Assembly (NCBI GenBank): GCA_003696705.1
Contig: RFGD01000149.1
Location: 1 to 12,095 of the forward strand
From: Alphaproteobacteria bacterium
GTDB taxonomy: Bacteria > Pseudomonadota > Alphaproteobacteria > Rhodobacterales > Rhodobacteraceae
Direction of reading: 5' to 3'
DNA: 12,095 bases
Program-made: the position numbers and the translations under genes
Notes under the pieces: generated by a model
The model's database searches: none
The model's input: the letters and a program-made list of their open reading frames with translations, nothing else
Told to the model about the DNA's origin: nothing
Shown: positions 1 to 7,051 of the stretch, piece after piece
Layout: each line of letters opens with the position of its first letter
How positions within the stretch are numbered: the first letter of the stretch is position 1

Positions 1-14
1 ACATCTCCGCCTCC
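1..14 (-). other. possible 5' edge of a divergent minus-strand gene
   Basis: On the minus strand an ATG lies at 4-2, preceded by GGAGG (14-10) with a 5-nt spacer. That is an ideal Shine-Dalgarno arrangement for a gene running out of the window to the left. Only four bases of the supposed gene are present, so its identity cannot be judged. An alternative is the tail of a plus-strand gene: the frame starting at base 3 stays open to a TAG at 39-41. The rest of 15-120 shows no gene and no convincing promoter. Confidence 0.3.
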
Positions 15-120
15 GGATTGCCCGCCTTTGCCCGTGCTTAGCCGATCACCCCCCTGCCGGCAACCGCACGGATACCCCGCCGGGCTGGCGTGGCGGGGGG
101 CGGGACACTACCTTTGCCGC

Positions 121-759
121 ATGAACGCCAGGACCGGCCAGAATCCAGATCGGGATGGGCCCGGGTTCGACGACCTTGTCGCCCGGATCCGCGCCTGTCG
201 TCTTTGCGCCGACCGGTTCGCGGCAACGGCGACGGGACACGAACCCGCCCCGGTCGTCTGGTTCCGTCCCGGCGCGCGACTTCTCATCGTCGGGCAGGCC
301 CCCGGGCTTCGCGTCCACCGTTCGGGCAAGCCGTTCACGGACCCCTCCGGGGACCGGCTTCGGCACTGGCTGGAGCTTGACGAGGACACCTTCTACGACC
401 TCGACCGGGTGGCCATCGTGCCCATGGCCTTCTGCTTTCCGGGTTACGACCGGCGGGGCAGCGATCTGCCACCGCCGCCCGACTGCGCCCGCGCGCACCG
501 ACATGATGTCATGGCAGCCCTCGGCGACGTGCCGCTGACCGTGCTGGTCGGCGCCCACGCCCAGCGCTGGCATCTCGGGAAGGATGCGCGGGGCGGCGTC
601 ACCGAGACCGTGCGCCGCTGGCGCGATCATGCGCCGCGGCTCTTCCCCTTGCCCCACCCCTCGTGGCGCAATACGGCATGGCTCAAACGGAACCCGTGGT
701 TCGAGGCCGAGCTGTTGCCCGTCCTTCGCCGCCGCGTCAAGGAGGTGCTGAGGTCATGA
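121..759 (+). CDS. uracil-DNA glycosylase family protein (Fe-S type, family 4-like)
   Basis: This 212-residue protein probably removes uracil or other damaged bases from DNA to begin base-excision repair in the cytoplasm. Motif A is the variant GQAPG (58-62) after a hydrophobic strand. Motif B is PHPS (178-181) followed by WRN. Four cysteines, C26-x2-C29 near the N-terminus and C105-x16-C122, are spaced as in the 4Fe-4S cluster of family 4 enzymes. Typical family 4 enzymes carry GEAPG, so substrate range may differ; this is inference. ATG 121 is chosen because CxxC normally lies near the N-terminus; the only extension upstream begins with TTG at 28 and adds proline- and arginine-rich sequence unlike the family. 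No strong Shine-Dalgarno precedes ATG 121. The stop overlaps the next start (ATGA), so the two genes are probably co-transcribed. Confidence 0.85.
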   Translation: MNARTGQNPDRDGPGFDDLVARIRACRLCADRFAATATGHEPAPVVWFRPGARLLIVGQAPGLRVHRSGKPFTDPSGDRLRHWLELDEDTFYDLDRVAIVPMAFCFPGYDRRGSDLPPPPDCARAHRHDVMAALGDVPLTVLVGAHAQRWHLGKDARGGVTETVRRWRDHAPRLFPLPHPSWRNTAWLKRNPWFEAELLPVLRRRVKEVLRS

Positions 760-1562
760 CCGACGACACGCCCACCGCGCTCGACCGCGCAAGGGCCCGG
801 ATGGATGCCGCCCCAGAGGACACGACGGCACGCCTTGGTTATTACCGCGCCGTGGCCGATTCCGAGCTTCTGGTCCTCCTCGCGGCCGAGCCCGAGGGCG
901 ACCGTGTCGAACCCGAACTGTTCCCCGTCGAGGGCGCGCGCTACGTCATGGCTTTCGACTCGGAAGAACGGCTTGCCGCCTTTGCCGACAGGCCCGTTCC
1001 CTACATCGGCATTCCGGGGCGCGCGCTGGTCCGGCTTCTGGCGCCGGAAGGGCTTGGCCTCGGCATCAACGTCGGCGTCGCGCCTTCGTCGATGCTGGTG
1101 CCGCCCGAAGGCGTCGCCTGGCTGGTCCAGACGCTCGACGCGGCCCCCGACAGCGTGGGCGACAGCCCGGTTGCCTTTGCACCGCCGGGCGACGCCGTCA
1201 CGGCGCTCGCGCCGATCCTTTCCGCCCCGCTTGCCGCGGCCGGCGCCGGCGGCGCGCAGGCATGGCTTGCAGAAGCCCTCTATCCCGGCGGAACCACGGC
1301 GCCCCTTCTTGCCGTGGTGGGGGTGCCTGCCCCCCTGGCCGAGGATCTCGCGCGCGCCGTGCAGGAGGCAATCGCCTTCTCGGGCGCGGACGCGGCCGGC
1401 CTCGATGTCGCCTTCCTCGACCCGGATGCGCCGGCCGCCCGGGAAATTGCGGCCGTCGGGCAGCAGATCGAGATGCCCGCGACCACCCCGGCCGCACCGG
1501 AAAAACCCGACACGCCGGCAGCCCCCGGAATGGACCCCGAAAAGCCGCCCAGGCTTCGCTAG
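756..1562 (+). CDS. SseB family protein
   Basis: This 268-residue protein resembles the SseB family (named after the Salmonella enhanced serine sensitivity protein); its biochemical role is not established. The N-terminal half carries the usual SseB-domain pattern: a helix ending in YYRAVADSELLVLL, then a strand reading YVMAFDSEERLAAFA, then PYIGIPGRALV and the GLGINVG/PSSMLVPPE segment. The second half is alanine- and proline-rich and ends in a disordered Pro/Ala/Glu tail. The start is fixed by AAGGAGGTG at 739-747, about 8 nt before ATG 756, and by the ATGA overlap with the glycosylase gene. Linkage to a DNA-repair enzyme suggests co-expression but does not show a shared pathway. Family assignment rests on recognition only. 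Confidence 0.8.
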   Translation: MTDDTPTALDRARARMDAAPEDTTARLGYYRAVADSELLVLLAAEPEGDRVEPELFPVEGARYVMAFDSEERLAAFADRPVPYIGIPGRALVRLLAPEGLGLGINVGVAPSSMLVPPEGVAWLVQTLDAAPDSVGDSPVAFAPPGDAVTALAPILSAPLAAAGAGGAQAWLAEALYPGGTTAPLLAVVGVPAPLAEDLARAVQEAIAFSGADAAGLDVAFLDPDAPAAREIAAVGQQIEMPATTPAAPEKPDTPAAPGMDPEKPPRLR

Positions 1563-1578
1563 GCCGAGACTCGGCTAG
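1559..1578. terminator. palindrome between convergent genes, possible bidirectional terminator
   Basis: CTAGGCCGAG and CTCGGCTAG form a near-perfect inverted repeat: a 7-bp stem with one bulged G and a 5-nt loop. The arms contain both stop codons, TAG of the SseB gene at 1560-1562 and TAG of the minus-strand dehydrogenase at 1577-1575. Only 12 bases separate the two genes, so any terminator must lie here. There is no T-tract on either side, so intrinsic termination is uncertain. Confidence 0.35.
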
Positions 1579-2507
1579 TAGCCGGCAGCCCTGTCGACAA
1601 GGTGCAGAAGCGGTTCGCCCGCCTCGGCGCGGCGGATGTTCTCGGCGATGACACGCGCCGCGGTTTCGGGCCGTGTCTCGGAGGCGACATGCGGCGTGAC
1701 GGTGACGCGCGGATTGTTCCAGAAGGGATGATCGGGCGGCAGGGGCTCGACCCTGAAGACATCAAGCGTCGCATGGCCAATCCGGCCCGACCGGAGGGCG
1801 GCAACCAGCGCATCGTCGTCAATGAGCGCGCCCCGGCCGGGGTTGATCACGACCGCGCCCCTTGGCATGAGCGCCATCCGCTCGGCGTTCAGAATGCCTT
1901 CCGTCTCGCGCGTGAGCGGCAGGAGGAGAACGAGGATCTCGGACCGCGCGAGGACCCGTTCGAGACCGGCCGCACCGCTTGTCGTCTCTACCCCTTCGAT
2001 GTCGTGGGCGCGCCGCGCCCAGCCCGCGACCCGAAACCCGAGCCGCGCCAGGGCGCGGGCCGCGGCCGCCCCAAGTTCACCCAGCCCGAGGACCCCGACA
2101 TGACGGTCCGAGGCAAGCGGCGGGATGGCCCGATCCCAGTGGGGCGCCGTGCGGCCGATATAGCGGTCCATGCCCAGATGGTGGCGCAGAACGTGGCCGG
2201 TGACGTATTCCACCATCCCCTGCGTCAGGCCGCCATCGACCATCCGCGCAAGGGGCGCCTTCAGTGTCGGGTTGCCGACGACATCCTCGACCCCCGCCCA
2301 AAGGTTGAGCACGGCCCGCAGCCGCGTGAAGGCCGAGAAATCCCGGACGGGCCCGTTCGGGGCGTAGACGATGTAGTCGACCGTCTCGGGCGCGGCGTCG
2401 GTGACCACGCGTGCGTCGACGCCGGCCTCGGCCAGGGCGCGGCGCAAAGGATCGCGGTAGCTTTCCCAAGCCTCGGGCCGCGCTGCGAAAAGAACGGTTG
2501 CCGTCAT
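1575..2507 (-). CDS. 2-hydroxyacid dehydrogenase, GhrA-like (glyoxylate/hydroxypyruvate reductase A)
   Basis: This 310-residue cytoplasmic NAD(P)H-dependent reductase has the length of GhrA (about 312 residues in E. coli), which reduces glyoxylate and hydroxypyruvate. The nucleotide-binding Rossmann motif is VGVLGLGELG (137-146). The catalytic triad of the D-2-hydroxyacid dehydrogenase family is visible as R225 in NPGRGALID, E254 in DVFRVEPLP, and H273 in TPHVASETRP. HPFWNNPRVTVTPH is typical of the GhrA branch. The true substrate cannot be read from sequence. ATG 2507 follows the rodA stop by 3 nt, so it is translated as the last gene of the mre-mrd operon, although it has no known role in cell shape. 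It ends inside the palindrome shared with the convergent SseB gene. Confidence 0.85.
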   Translation of the reverse strand: MTATVLFAARPEAWESYRDPLRRALAEAGVDARVVTDAAPETVDYIVYAPNGPVRDFSAFTRLRAVLNLWAGVEDVVGNPTLKAPLARMVDGGLTQGMVEYVTGHVLRHHLGMDRYIGRTAPHWDRAIPPLASDRHVGVLGLGELGAAAARALARLGFRVAGWARRAHDIEGVETTSGAAGLERVLARSEILVLLLPLTRETEGILNAERMALMPRGAVVINPGRGALIDDDALVAALRSGRIGHATLDVFRVEPLPPDHPFWNNPRVTVTPHVASETRPETAARVIAENIRRAEAGEPLLHLVDRAAGY

Positions 2508-2510
2508 GCG

Positions 2511-3650
2511 TCACCTCGGCCTGTGGACATGGGCGCTCTGGACAAGCCCGAAACCCAGCATCAGGACGAGCATGGCCGACCCGCCATAGGACACCAGCGG
2601 AAGCGGGACCCCGACGACGGGCGCAAGCCCCATCACCATCGCCATGTTGACCGCGAAGTAGAGGAAGAAGTTTGCAGACAGGCCATAGGTCAGAAGCGCC
2701 CCGTAGCGGTCGCGGTTGCGCATGGCGGACGCCAGGCAGAAGAGCACGATGAGAAGATAGAGCGCAAGAAGCGAGGCCGCGCCGATGAAGCCGAATTCCT
2801 CGGCCAGCGTGGTGAAGATGAAGTCGGTATGCTTCTCGGGCAAAAAGTTCAGTCGCGTCTGCGTGCCCTGCATGAACCCCTTGCCGGTCCAGCCGCCCGA
2901 ACCCAGGGCGATCTTCGCCTGGGTGATGTTGTAGCCTGCCCCCAGGGGGTCCGACGAGGGGTCCAGAAAGACGTCGATGCGACGATACTGATAGTCCTTC
3001 AGAAGCTGCCAGTCGGTCCCCCGGGACGAGAGCACCGCCCCGACGAGTCCCGCACCCGAAGCGATGACGGCCGCGAAATAGCCCCAGTGGACGCCCGCCG
3101 CGAACATGACCGCTCCGCCGCCAAGGACAAGAAGGAGCGCCGTGCCGAGGTCGGGCTGCTTGAGCACGAGCAGCGCGGGCACCACGACAAGAACGACCGG
3201 CACAAGGACCCAGAGCGGCCTCGATATCCGCTCGGGCGGCAGCCAGTCGTAATAGGCCGCCAGCGCCATGATGAGCGCGATCTTGGCAAGTTCCGAGGGC
3301 TGAAGGCGCATGAACCCGAGGTCGAGCCAGCGCTGGGCGCCCATGCTGGCGACCCCGAAAAGATCGACCGCCACAAGAAGGATGAGCGAGACAAGATAGC
3401 CAAGCCCCGACAACGATCGCCAGAACCACACGGGCGTAAGGCCGACGGCGAACATGACGACAAGGCCGACGGCGAAACGCTTCATCTGCGGCTCGGCCCA
3501 GACGTCGAGCCGACCGCCGGCGACCGAGTAGAGCATCAGGAAACCGACCGATGCCACGGCCGTGACCAGAAGGACGAGCGCCCAGTTCAAGTAAAGCACC
3601 TTCGACAGCCCCGTCGGGACGCGCTTTACCGTGTATTCGAGATAGCTCAT
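2511..3650 (-). CDS. rodA: rod shape-determining protein RodA, SEDS peptidoglycan glycosyltransferase
   Basis: RodA polymerises lipid II into glycan strands of the side wall, in complex with PBP2. This is a full-length 379-residue SEDS-family integral membrane protein with about ten hydrophobic segments. Family signatures are visible in order: MRLQPSELAKIA (114-125), KQPDLGTALLL (164-174), the long periplasmic loop with NITQAKIALGSGGWTGKG (241-258), and FLPEKHTDFIF (269-279), whose D276 corresponds to the catalytic aspartate of the family. GVPLPLVSYGGSAM (347-360) completes the set. The ATG overlaps the mrdA stop as ATGA, which fixes the start and implies translational coupling with its transpeptidase partner immediately upstream. 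The dehydrogenase gene follows after 3 nt. Confidence 0.96.
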   Translation of the reverse strand: MSYLEYTVKRVPTGLSKVLYLNWALVLLVTAVASVGFLMLYSVAGGRLDVWAEPQMKRFAVGLVVMFAVGLTPVWFWRSLSGLGYLVSLILLVAVDLFGVASMGAQRWLDLGFMRLQPSELAKIALIMALAAYYDWLPPERISRPLWVLVPVVLVVVPALLVLKQPDLGTALLLVLGGGAVMFAAGVHWGYFAAVIASGAGLVGAVLSSRGTDWQLLKDYQYRRIDVFLDPSSDPLGAGYNITQAKIALGSGGWTGKGFMQGTQTRLNFLPEKHTDFIFTTLAEEFGFIGAASLLALYLLIVLFCLASAMRNRDRYGALLTYGLSANFFLYFAVNMAMVMGLAPVVGVPLPLVSYGGSAMLVLMLGFGLVQSAHVHRPR

Positions 3651-5590
3651 GCCCGCGTCCTCTTGCCGTGCGGACCGGGCGGTGTGCGAAGTCGCAGCTC
3701 CTTCAGCATCGCGCCGATGCGCCCGCGCTGGCTTTCCGGATAGGCCTCGAGCGGGGGAACGTCGCCATAGAGCGTGCGCAGCATGATGTCGCGTGCGATC
3801 GGCGCGGCCGCGGTCGAACCGCCGCCGCCGTGTTCCACCACGACGGCCACGGCAAAGCGCGGGGCCTCGCGCGGGGCGAAGGCGATGAACAGTCCATGGT
3901 CACGCCGCTCCCAGGGAAGATCCTCGTTGCGGAAGACCCCGCGGGCCCGCTCGGCCTTGGTGATGTTGCGCACCTGGCTCGTCCCGGTCTTGCCGGCCAT
4001 CTCCATGCCCTCGGCCACGATGCGCGACGAGAAGGCAGTCCCCCGGCGCGTGTTCGAAACCGCGTTCATCCCGTCGCGCACACGGTCGAGAATGCTTGCC
4101 GAGACGCCGATGGGCGGCGCTGGCGGATGGGGCACCTCGACGCCGTCGACCGATTTCACGAGCCTGGGGATGAGCGCCCGGCCCGAGGCGAGGCGCGCCG
4201 TCATCACCGCCAGCTGAAGCGGGGTCGTCAGGACGAACCCCTGCCCGATCGCGGCGTTGAGCGTGTCACCCACCAGCCAGTCCTTGCCGTACTTGCGCCG
4301 CTTCCAGTCCTTGTCCGGAACCAGTCCTTCGGACACCGCCGACATCGGCAGATCGAACCCCTCGCCCAGACCGAACCGCCGCGCCATGCGGGCGATGCGC
4401 TCGATGCCCAGCCGCTGCGCCATCTCGTAGTAGAACACGTCACAGGACTGCTGAAGGCTCTTGCGGATGTCCACGTGGCCATGCCCGCCCCGCCGCCAAC
4501 AGTGGAACCGGCGCCCGGCCACCTCGACGAAGCCCGGGCAATAGACGGTTTCGGACGGGTCGATCACGCCGGCCTCGAGCGCCGCCGCCGCCACGACGGG
4601 TTTCAGCGTCGAACCCGGCGGATAGGCCCCCTGCACCGCCTTGTTGGACAACGGCCGGTGATCGTGCTCGAGAAGCGCCTTGTAATCCGCGACCGAGATG
4701 CCGCGCACGAACTTGTTCGGGTCGAAACTCGGGGACGAGGCCGAGGCAAGGATATCGCCGTTCCGGACATCGATGACGACCGCCGCGGCGCTTTCCTCGC
4801 CAAGGCGCGCCTGCACGAAATCCTGCAAGGCGGCGTCAAGCGTAAGCTGGACGTCGGAACCGGGCGTTCCCTCGATCCGGTCGATCTCGCGGATGACCCT
4901 TCCGACGGCGTTGACCTCGATCCGGCGCGACCCGGCCTTGCCGCGCAACAGCTGTTCGAGCCTTGCCTCGACACCCACCTTGCCGATCTGGAACCGCGGG
5001 ATCTGGAGGACCGGGTCGGGGTCGTCCAGCCGCTCGAGATCATAGTCGCTGACCGGCCCGACATATCCGACCACATGGGCCGTGTCCTCGGCCCAGGGAT
5101 AGATGCGGGACGTGCCGACCTCGGTCTGGATGCCCGGAAGCGTCGGCGCATTGACGGCAACCGCCGAGAAGTCCTGCCATGACACACGCTCGGCCACGGT
5201 CACCGGAACGAAGGCGCTGCGCCGCTCGAGGTCCTTCACGACCTCGTCGATCTCGGCCGGGGCAAGGTCGATGATCTTCGCAAGCCGGTTCAGAACGGCG
5301 CGAACATCGCCCGCCTCCTCGCGAACGATGGCGATGCGATAGTTCTGTTCGTTCCCGGCCAGAAGCGCCCCGTGACGGTCGACGATAAGTCCCCGCCGCG
5401 GCGGAATGAGGCGGATGTTGATCCGGTTTTCTTCGGCCAGAAGGCGGAACTGATCCGCCTGCTCGACCTGAAGCTGACGAAGCCGCAGCGCAAGAACGAC
5501 CCCGGTGCCAAGCTGAAAGGCCCCGAGTATGACCCCCCGGCGCGTCATCCGCCCGGCGATGGCCCCTTCTGTCACCCGCGGCCGCCTCAT
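3647..5590 (-). CDS. mrdA: penicillin-binding protein 2 (MrdA), class B transpeptidase
   Basis: PBP2 crosslinks side-wall peptidoglycan with RodA in the elongasome. The 647-residue protein has a short cytoplasmic N-terminus, one membrane anchor (about 18-36), a dimerisation/pedestal region containing RRGLIVDRHG (66-74), and a C-terminal transpeptidase domain. Catalytic motifs are STLK with nucleophile S327 and K330, SCD (382-384, the SxN position), and KTG (534-536). C351, C364, H370 and C383 sit close to where E. coli PBP2 is reported to bind zinc through D350, D365, H371 and C384; a metal site is inference. ATG 5590 overlaps the mreD stop (ATGA). The frame stays open for 168 codons further upstream, but those overlap mreD and have shadow composition. 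The 3' end overlaps rodA by ATGA. Confidence 0.96.
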   Translation of the reverse strand: MRRPRVTEGAIAGRMTRRGVILGAFQLGTGVVLALRLRQLQVEQADQFRLLAEENRINIRLIPPRRGLIVDRHGALLAGNEQNYRIAIVREEAGDVRAVLNRLAKIIDLAPAEIDEVVKDLERRSAFVPVTVAERVSWQDFSAVAVNAPTLPGIQTEVGTSRIYPWAEDTAHVVGYVGPVSDYDLERLDDPDPVLQIPRFQIGKVGVEARLEQLLRGKAGSRRIEVNAVGRVIREIDRIEGTPGSDVQLTLDAALQDFVQARLGEESAAAVVIDVRNGDILASASSPSFDPNKFVRGISVADYKALLEHDHRPLSNKAVQGAYPPGSTLKPVVAAAALEAGVIDPSETVYCPGFVEVAGRRFHCWRRGGHGHVDIRKSLQQSCDVFYYEMAQRLGIERIARMARRFGLGEGFDLPMSAVSEGLVPDKDWKRRKYGKDWLVGDTLNAAIGQGFVLTTPLQLAVMTARLASGRALIPRLVKSVDGVEVPHPPAPPIGVSASILDRVRDGMNAVSNTRRGTAFSSRIVAEGMEMAGKTGTSQVRNITKAERARGVFRNEDLPWERRDHGLFIAFAPREAPRFAVAVVVEHGGGGSTAAAPIARDIMLRTLYGDVPPLEAYPESQRGRIGAMLKELRLRTPPGPHGKRTRA

Positions 5591-6126
5591 GCCAGCCGTG
5601 GGGCGTCGGCGTCGCCCCCTCCCGTCGTGCGGATGCCGAGGACCATGGTCGAGACGAGGACGACCAGCGGATAGACGGCGACCGTGGCCGCGCCAAGGGC
5701 AAGGACGCGCCCCGGATCGGGCACGTCCGAGAACGTCACCCACAAGGCCGCCTGTCGCGCCAGAAGTGCCGTCATGAACAGGATCCCGAAGCGCGCCCAT
5801 TCCGCAAGGAAGGAAGCCTCTCGGACCCAGCGACGCTGCGTCTTCAGATAGGCAGAAGCAAGGACGAGGATCGCGGCCCAAAGCCCCGGCGGCCGCATCA
5901 GAAGGAAATCCGAGACAAGGGCCGCGGTAGCGACAAGCGCCGCCGGCACGTATTCCGGGCGCCTGAAGCTCCAGGCCGCGACGGTCGCGAACATGATGTC
6001 CGGGCCGGGCATCCTTGCCCCGCCGGCTTCGCCGAGAGGCAGAAGCCTGAAGAAGACCTCGGCTGCGACGATACCCAGAAAGAGAAGGCGGCACGCAACG
6101 CGCCGGCCGGCGCGGGGATCAGCCAT
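5587..6126 (-). CDS. mreD: rod shape-determining protein MreD
   Basis: MreD is a small inner-membrane protein that acts with MreC to link MreB filaments to the wall-synthesis enzymes. The 179-residue product has about five hydrophobic segments and the family hallmark RRPEYVPAALVATAALVSD (55-73) followed by a PPGLWA turn, matching the conserved 'rPe ... D.l ... plG' pattern. Sequence conservation in this family is low, so the call also relies on its place between mreC and mrdA. ATG 6126 lies 8 nt inside the end of mreC, and the stop overlaps the mrdA start as ATGA, consistent with tight translational coupling. The last 15 residues are polar and probably disordered. Confidence 0.92.
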   Translation of the reverse strand: MADPRAGRRVACRLLFLGIVAAEVFFRLLPLGEAGGARMPGPDIMFATVAAWSFRRPEYVPAALVATAALVSDFLLMRPPGLWAAILVLASAYLKTQRRWVREASFLAEWARFGILFMTALLARQAALWVTFSDVPDPGRVLALGAATVAVYPLVVLVSTMVLGIRTTGGGDADAPRLA

Positions 6127-7021
6127 CGCCCCCCTCCGCTTCTGCCGTGAGCGGCCCCACGGGTTCGGGCACGATCAGGCTCCCCGGGCTCTCGATCCGC
6201 TCGGCGGGTGCCGACCGCAGGACGCGCAGGAACTCGAGCCGCCCGTAGTCGGCCGCCAGAAGGACGCGAAGCGTCCCGTCCTGGCCTCGCACCACCTGAC
6301 CCACCAGAAGATCGGGCGGAAAGACGCCGGCATCGCCCGAAGTGACGATGCGGTCGCCCGCCCGCACGTCGTCGGCATCTTCCACGAAGGCAAGCCGGGG
6401 CAGGCCGGTGTTGTCGCCAACGACCATCGCGCGCTGCCCCGACGGCTGAACCGTCACGGGCACGCGGCTGCTTGGATCGGTCAGAAGGATCACCCGCGAC
6501 GTCGTGGTGCCGACGCCCGAGATGCGCCCGACAAGCCCGAGCCCGTCCATCGCCGCCCAGCCGTCCTGAATGCCGTCGCGGCGTCCGACATTCAAGAGGA
6601 CCGAACGCCGGAAGGGCGAGCCGCTGTCGGCCATCACGACCCCCGTCACGAAGGTCAGGCTCGGGCTGAGCTTGACCTTGTTCAGATCAAGGAGCCGGGC
6701 GTTTTCCTGCTCGAGCTGAAGGGCCGCCTCTTTCCACGCCTTCATCCGCTTCAGTTCCCGGCGAAGCTCCTGGTTCTGTTCGTAGATGCGTGCGTAAGAG
6801 CGGAAATCCTCGGCCATGCGCGCCACCTGCGTCACGGGCGCCATCACCCAGTCGAGCGCCGGCACCACACGGTCGACGATCTCGGCCCTGAGGCGCTCGA
6901 CGCGGGGGCTGTCAATGCGCCAGATCAGGAAGAGGCCCAGAAGCGCGACGACAAGCACGGCCAGAAGGATCCGGCGGACCGGCCGGCCATATTCGATCTC
7001 GTCGCTGCGTTCGCGTGCCAC
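6119..7021 (-). CDS. mreC: cell shape-determining protein MreC
   Basis: MreC is a bitopic periplasmic scaffold that activates the RodA-PBP2 complex. The 300-residue protein has a basic cytoplasmic N-terminus, one membrane helix (about 18-35), a coiled coil (about 70-113, rich in E, R, K and L) and a C-terminal beta-barrel domain containing VLLNVGRRDGIQDGWAAMD, GLVGRISGV, LLTDPSSRVPV and a VTSGDAGVFPPDLLVG element, all typical of MreC. Translation appears to start at GTG 7021-7019. No in-frame ATG lies between it and the mreB stop, 30 nt upstream, and AAAGG sits about 6 nt before it. The C-terminal tail is short, unlike the long proline-rich tails of some alphaproteobacterial MreC proteins. 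The 3' end overlaps mreD by 8 nt. Confidence 0.95.
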   Translation of the reverse strand: MARERSDEIEYGRPVRRILLAVLVVALLGLFLIWRIDSPRVERLRAEIVDRVVPALDWVMAPVTQVARMAEDFRSYARIYEQNQELRRELKRMKAWKEAALQLEQENARLLDLNKVKLSPSLTFVTGVVMADSGSPFRRSVLLNVGRRDGIQDGWAAMDGLGLVGRISGVGTTTSRVILLTDPSSRVPVTVQPSGQRAMVVGDNTGLPRLAFVEDADDVRAGDRIVTSGDAGVFPPDLLVGQVVRGQDGTLRVLLAADYGRLEFLRVLRSAPAERIESPGSLIVPEPVGPLTAEAEGGDG

Positions 7022-7051
7022 AACTGCCTTTCACGCCACCGCTGAGCGGGC

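Noticed and set aside
28..120. 31-codon extension of the glycosylase starting at TTG 28
   Set aside because: It is Pro/Arg/Gly-rich, has no ribosome binding site, and would move the N-terminal CxxC unusually far in.
2077..3429. 450-codon minus-strand frame overlapping rodA and the dehydrogenase
   Set aside because: It is out of frame with both confirmed genes and has Arg/Gly/Ala-rich shadow composition.
1602..3743. 713-codon open frame on the plus strand opposite the dehydrogenase and rodA
   Set aside because: It runs antisense to two genes with full family motifs. Its translation is rich in Arg, Asp, Gly and Pro with no recognisable domain, as expected of a GC-rich shadow frame.
5591..6094. 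168-codon N-terminal extension of PBP2
   Set aside because: It lies entirely within mreD in another frame, has no hydrophobic or domain pattern, and the ATGA junction at 5590 gives the normal PBP2 length with its membrane anchor.
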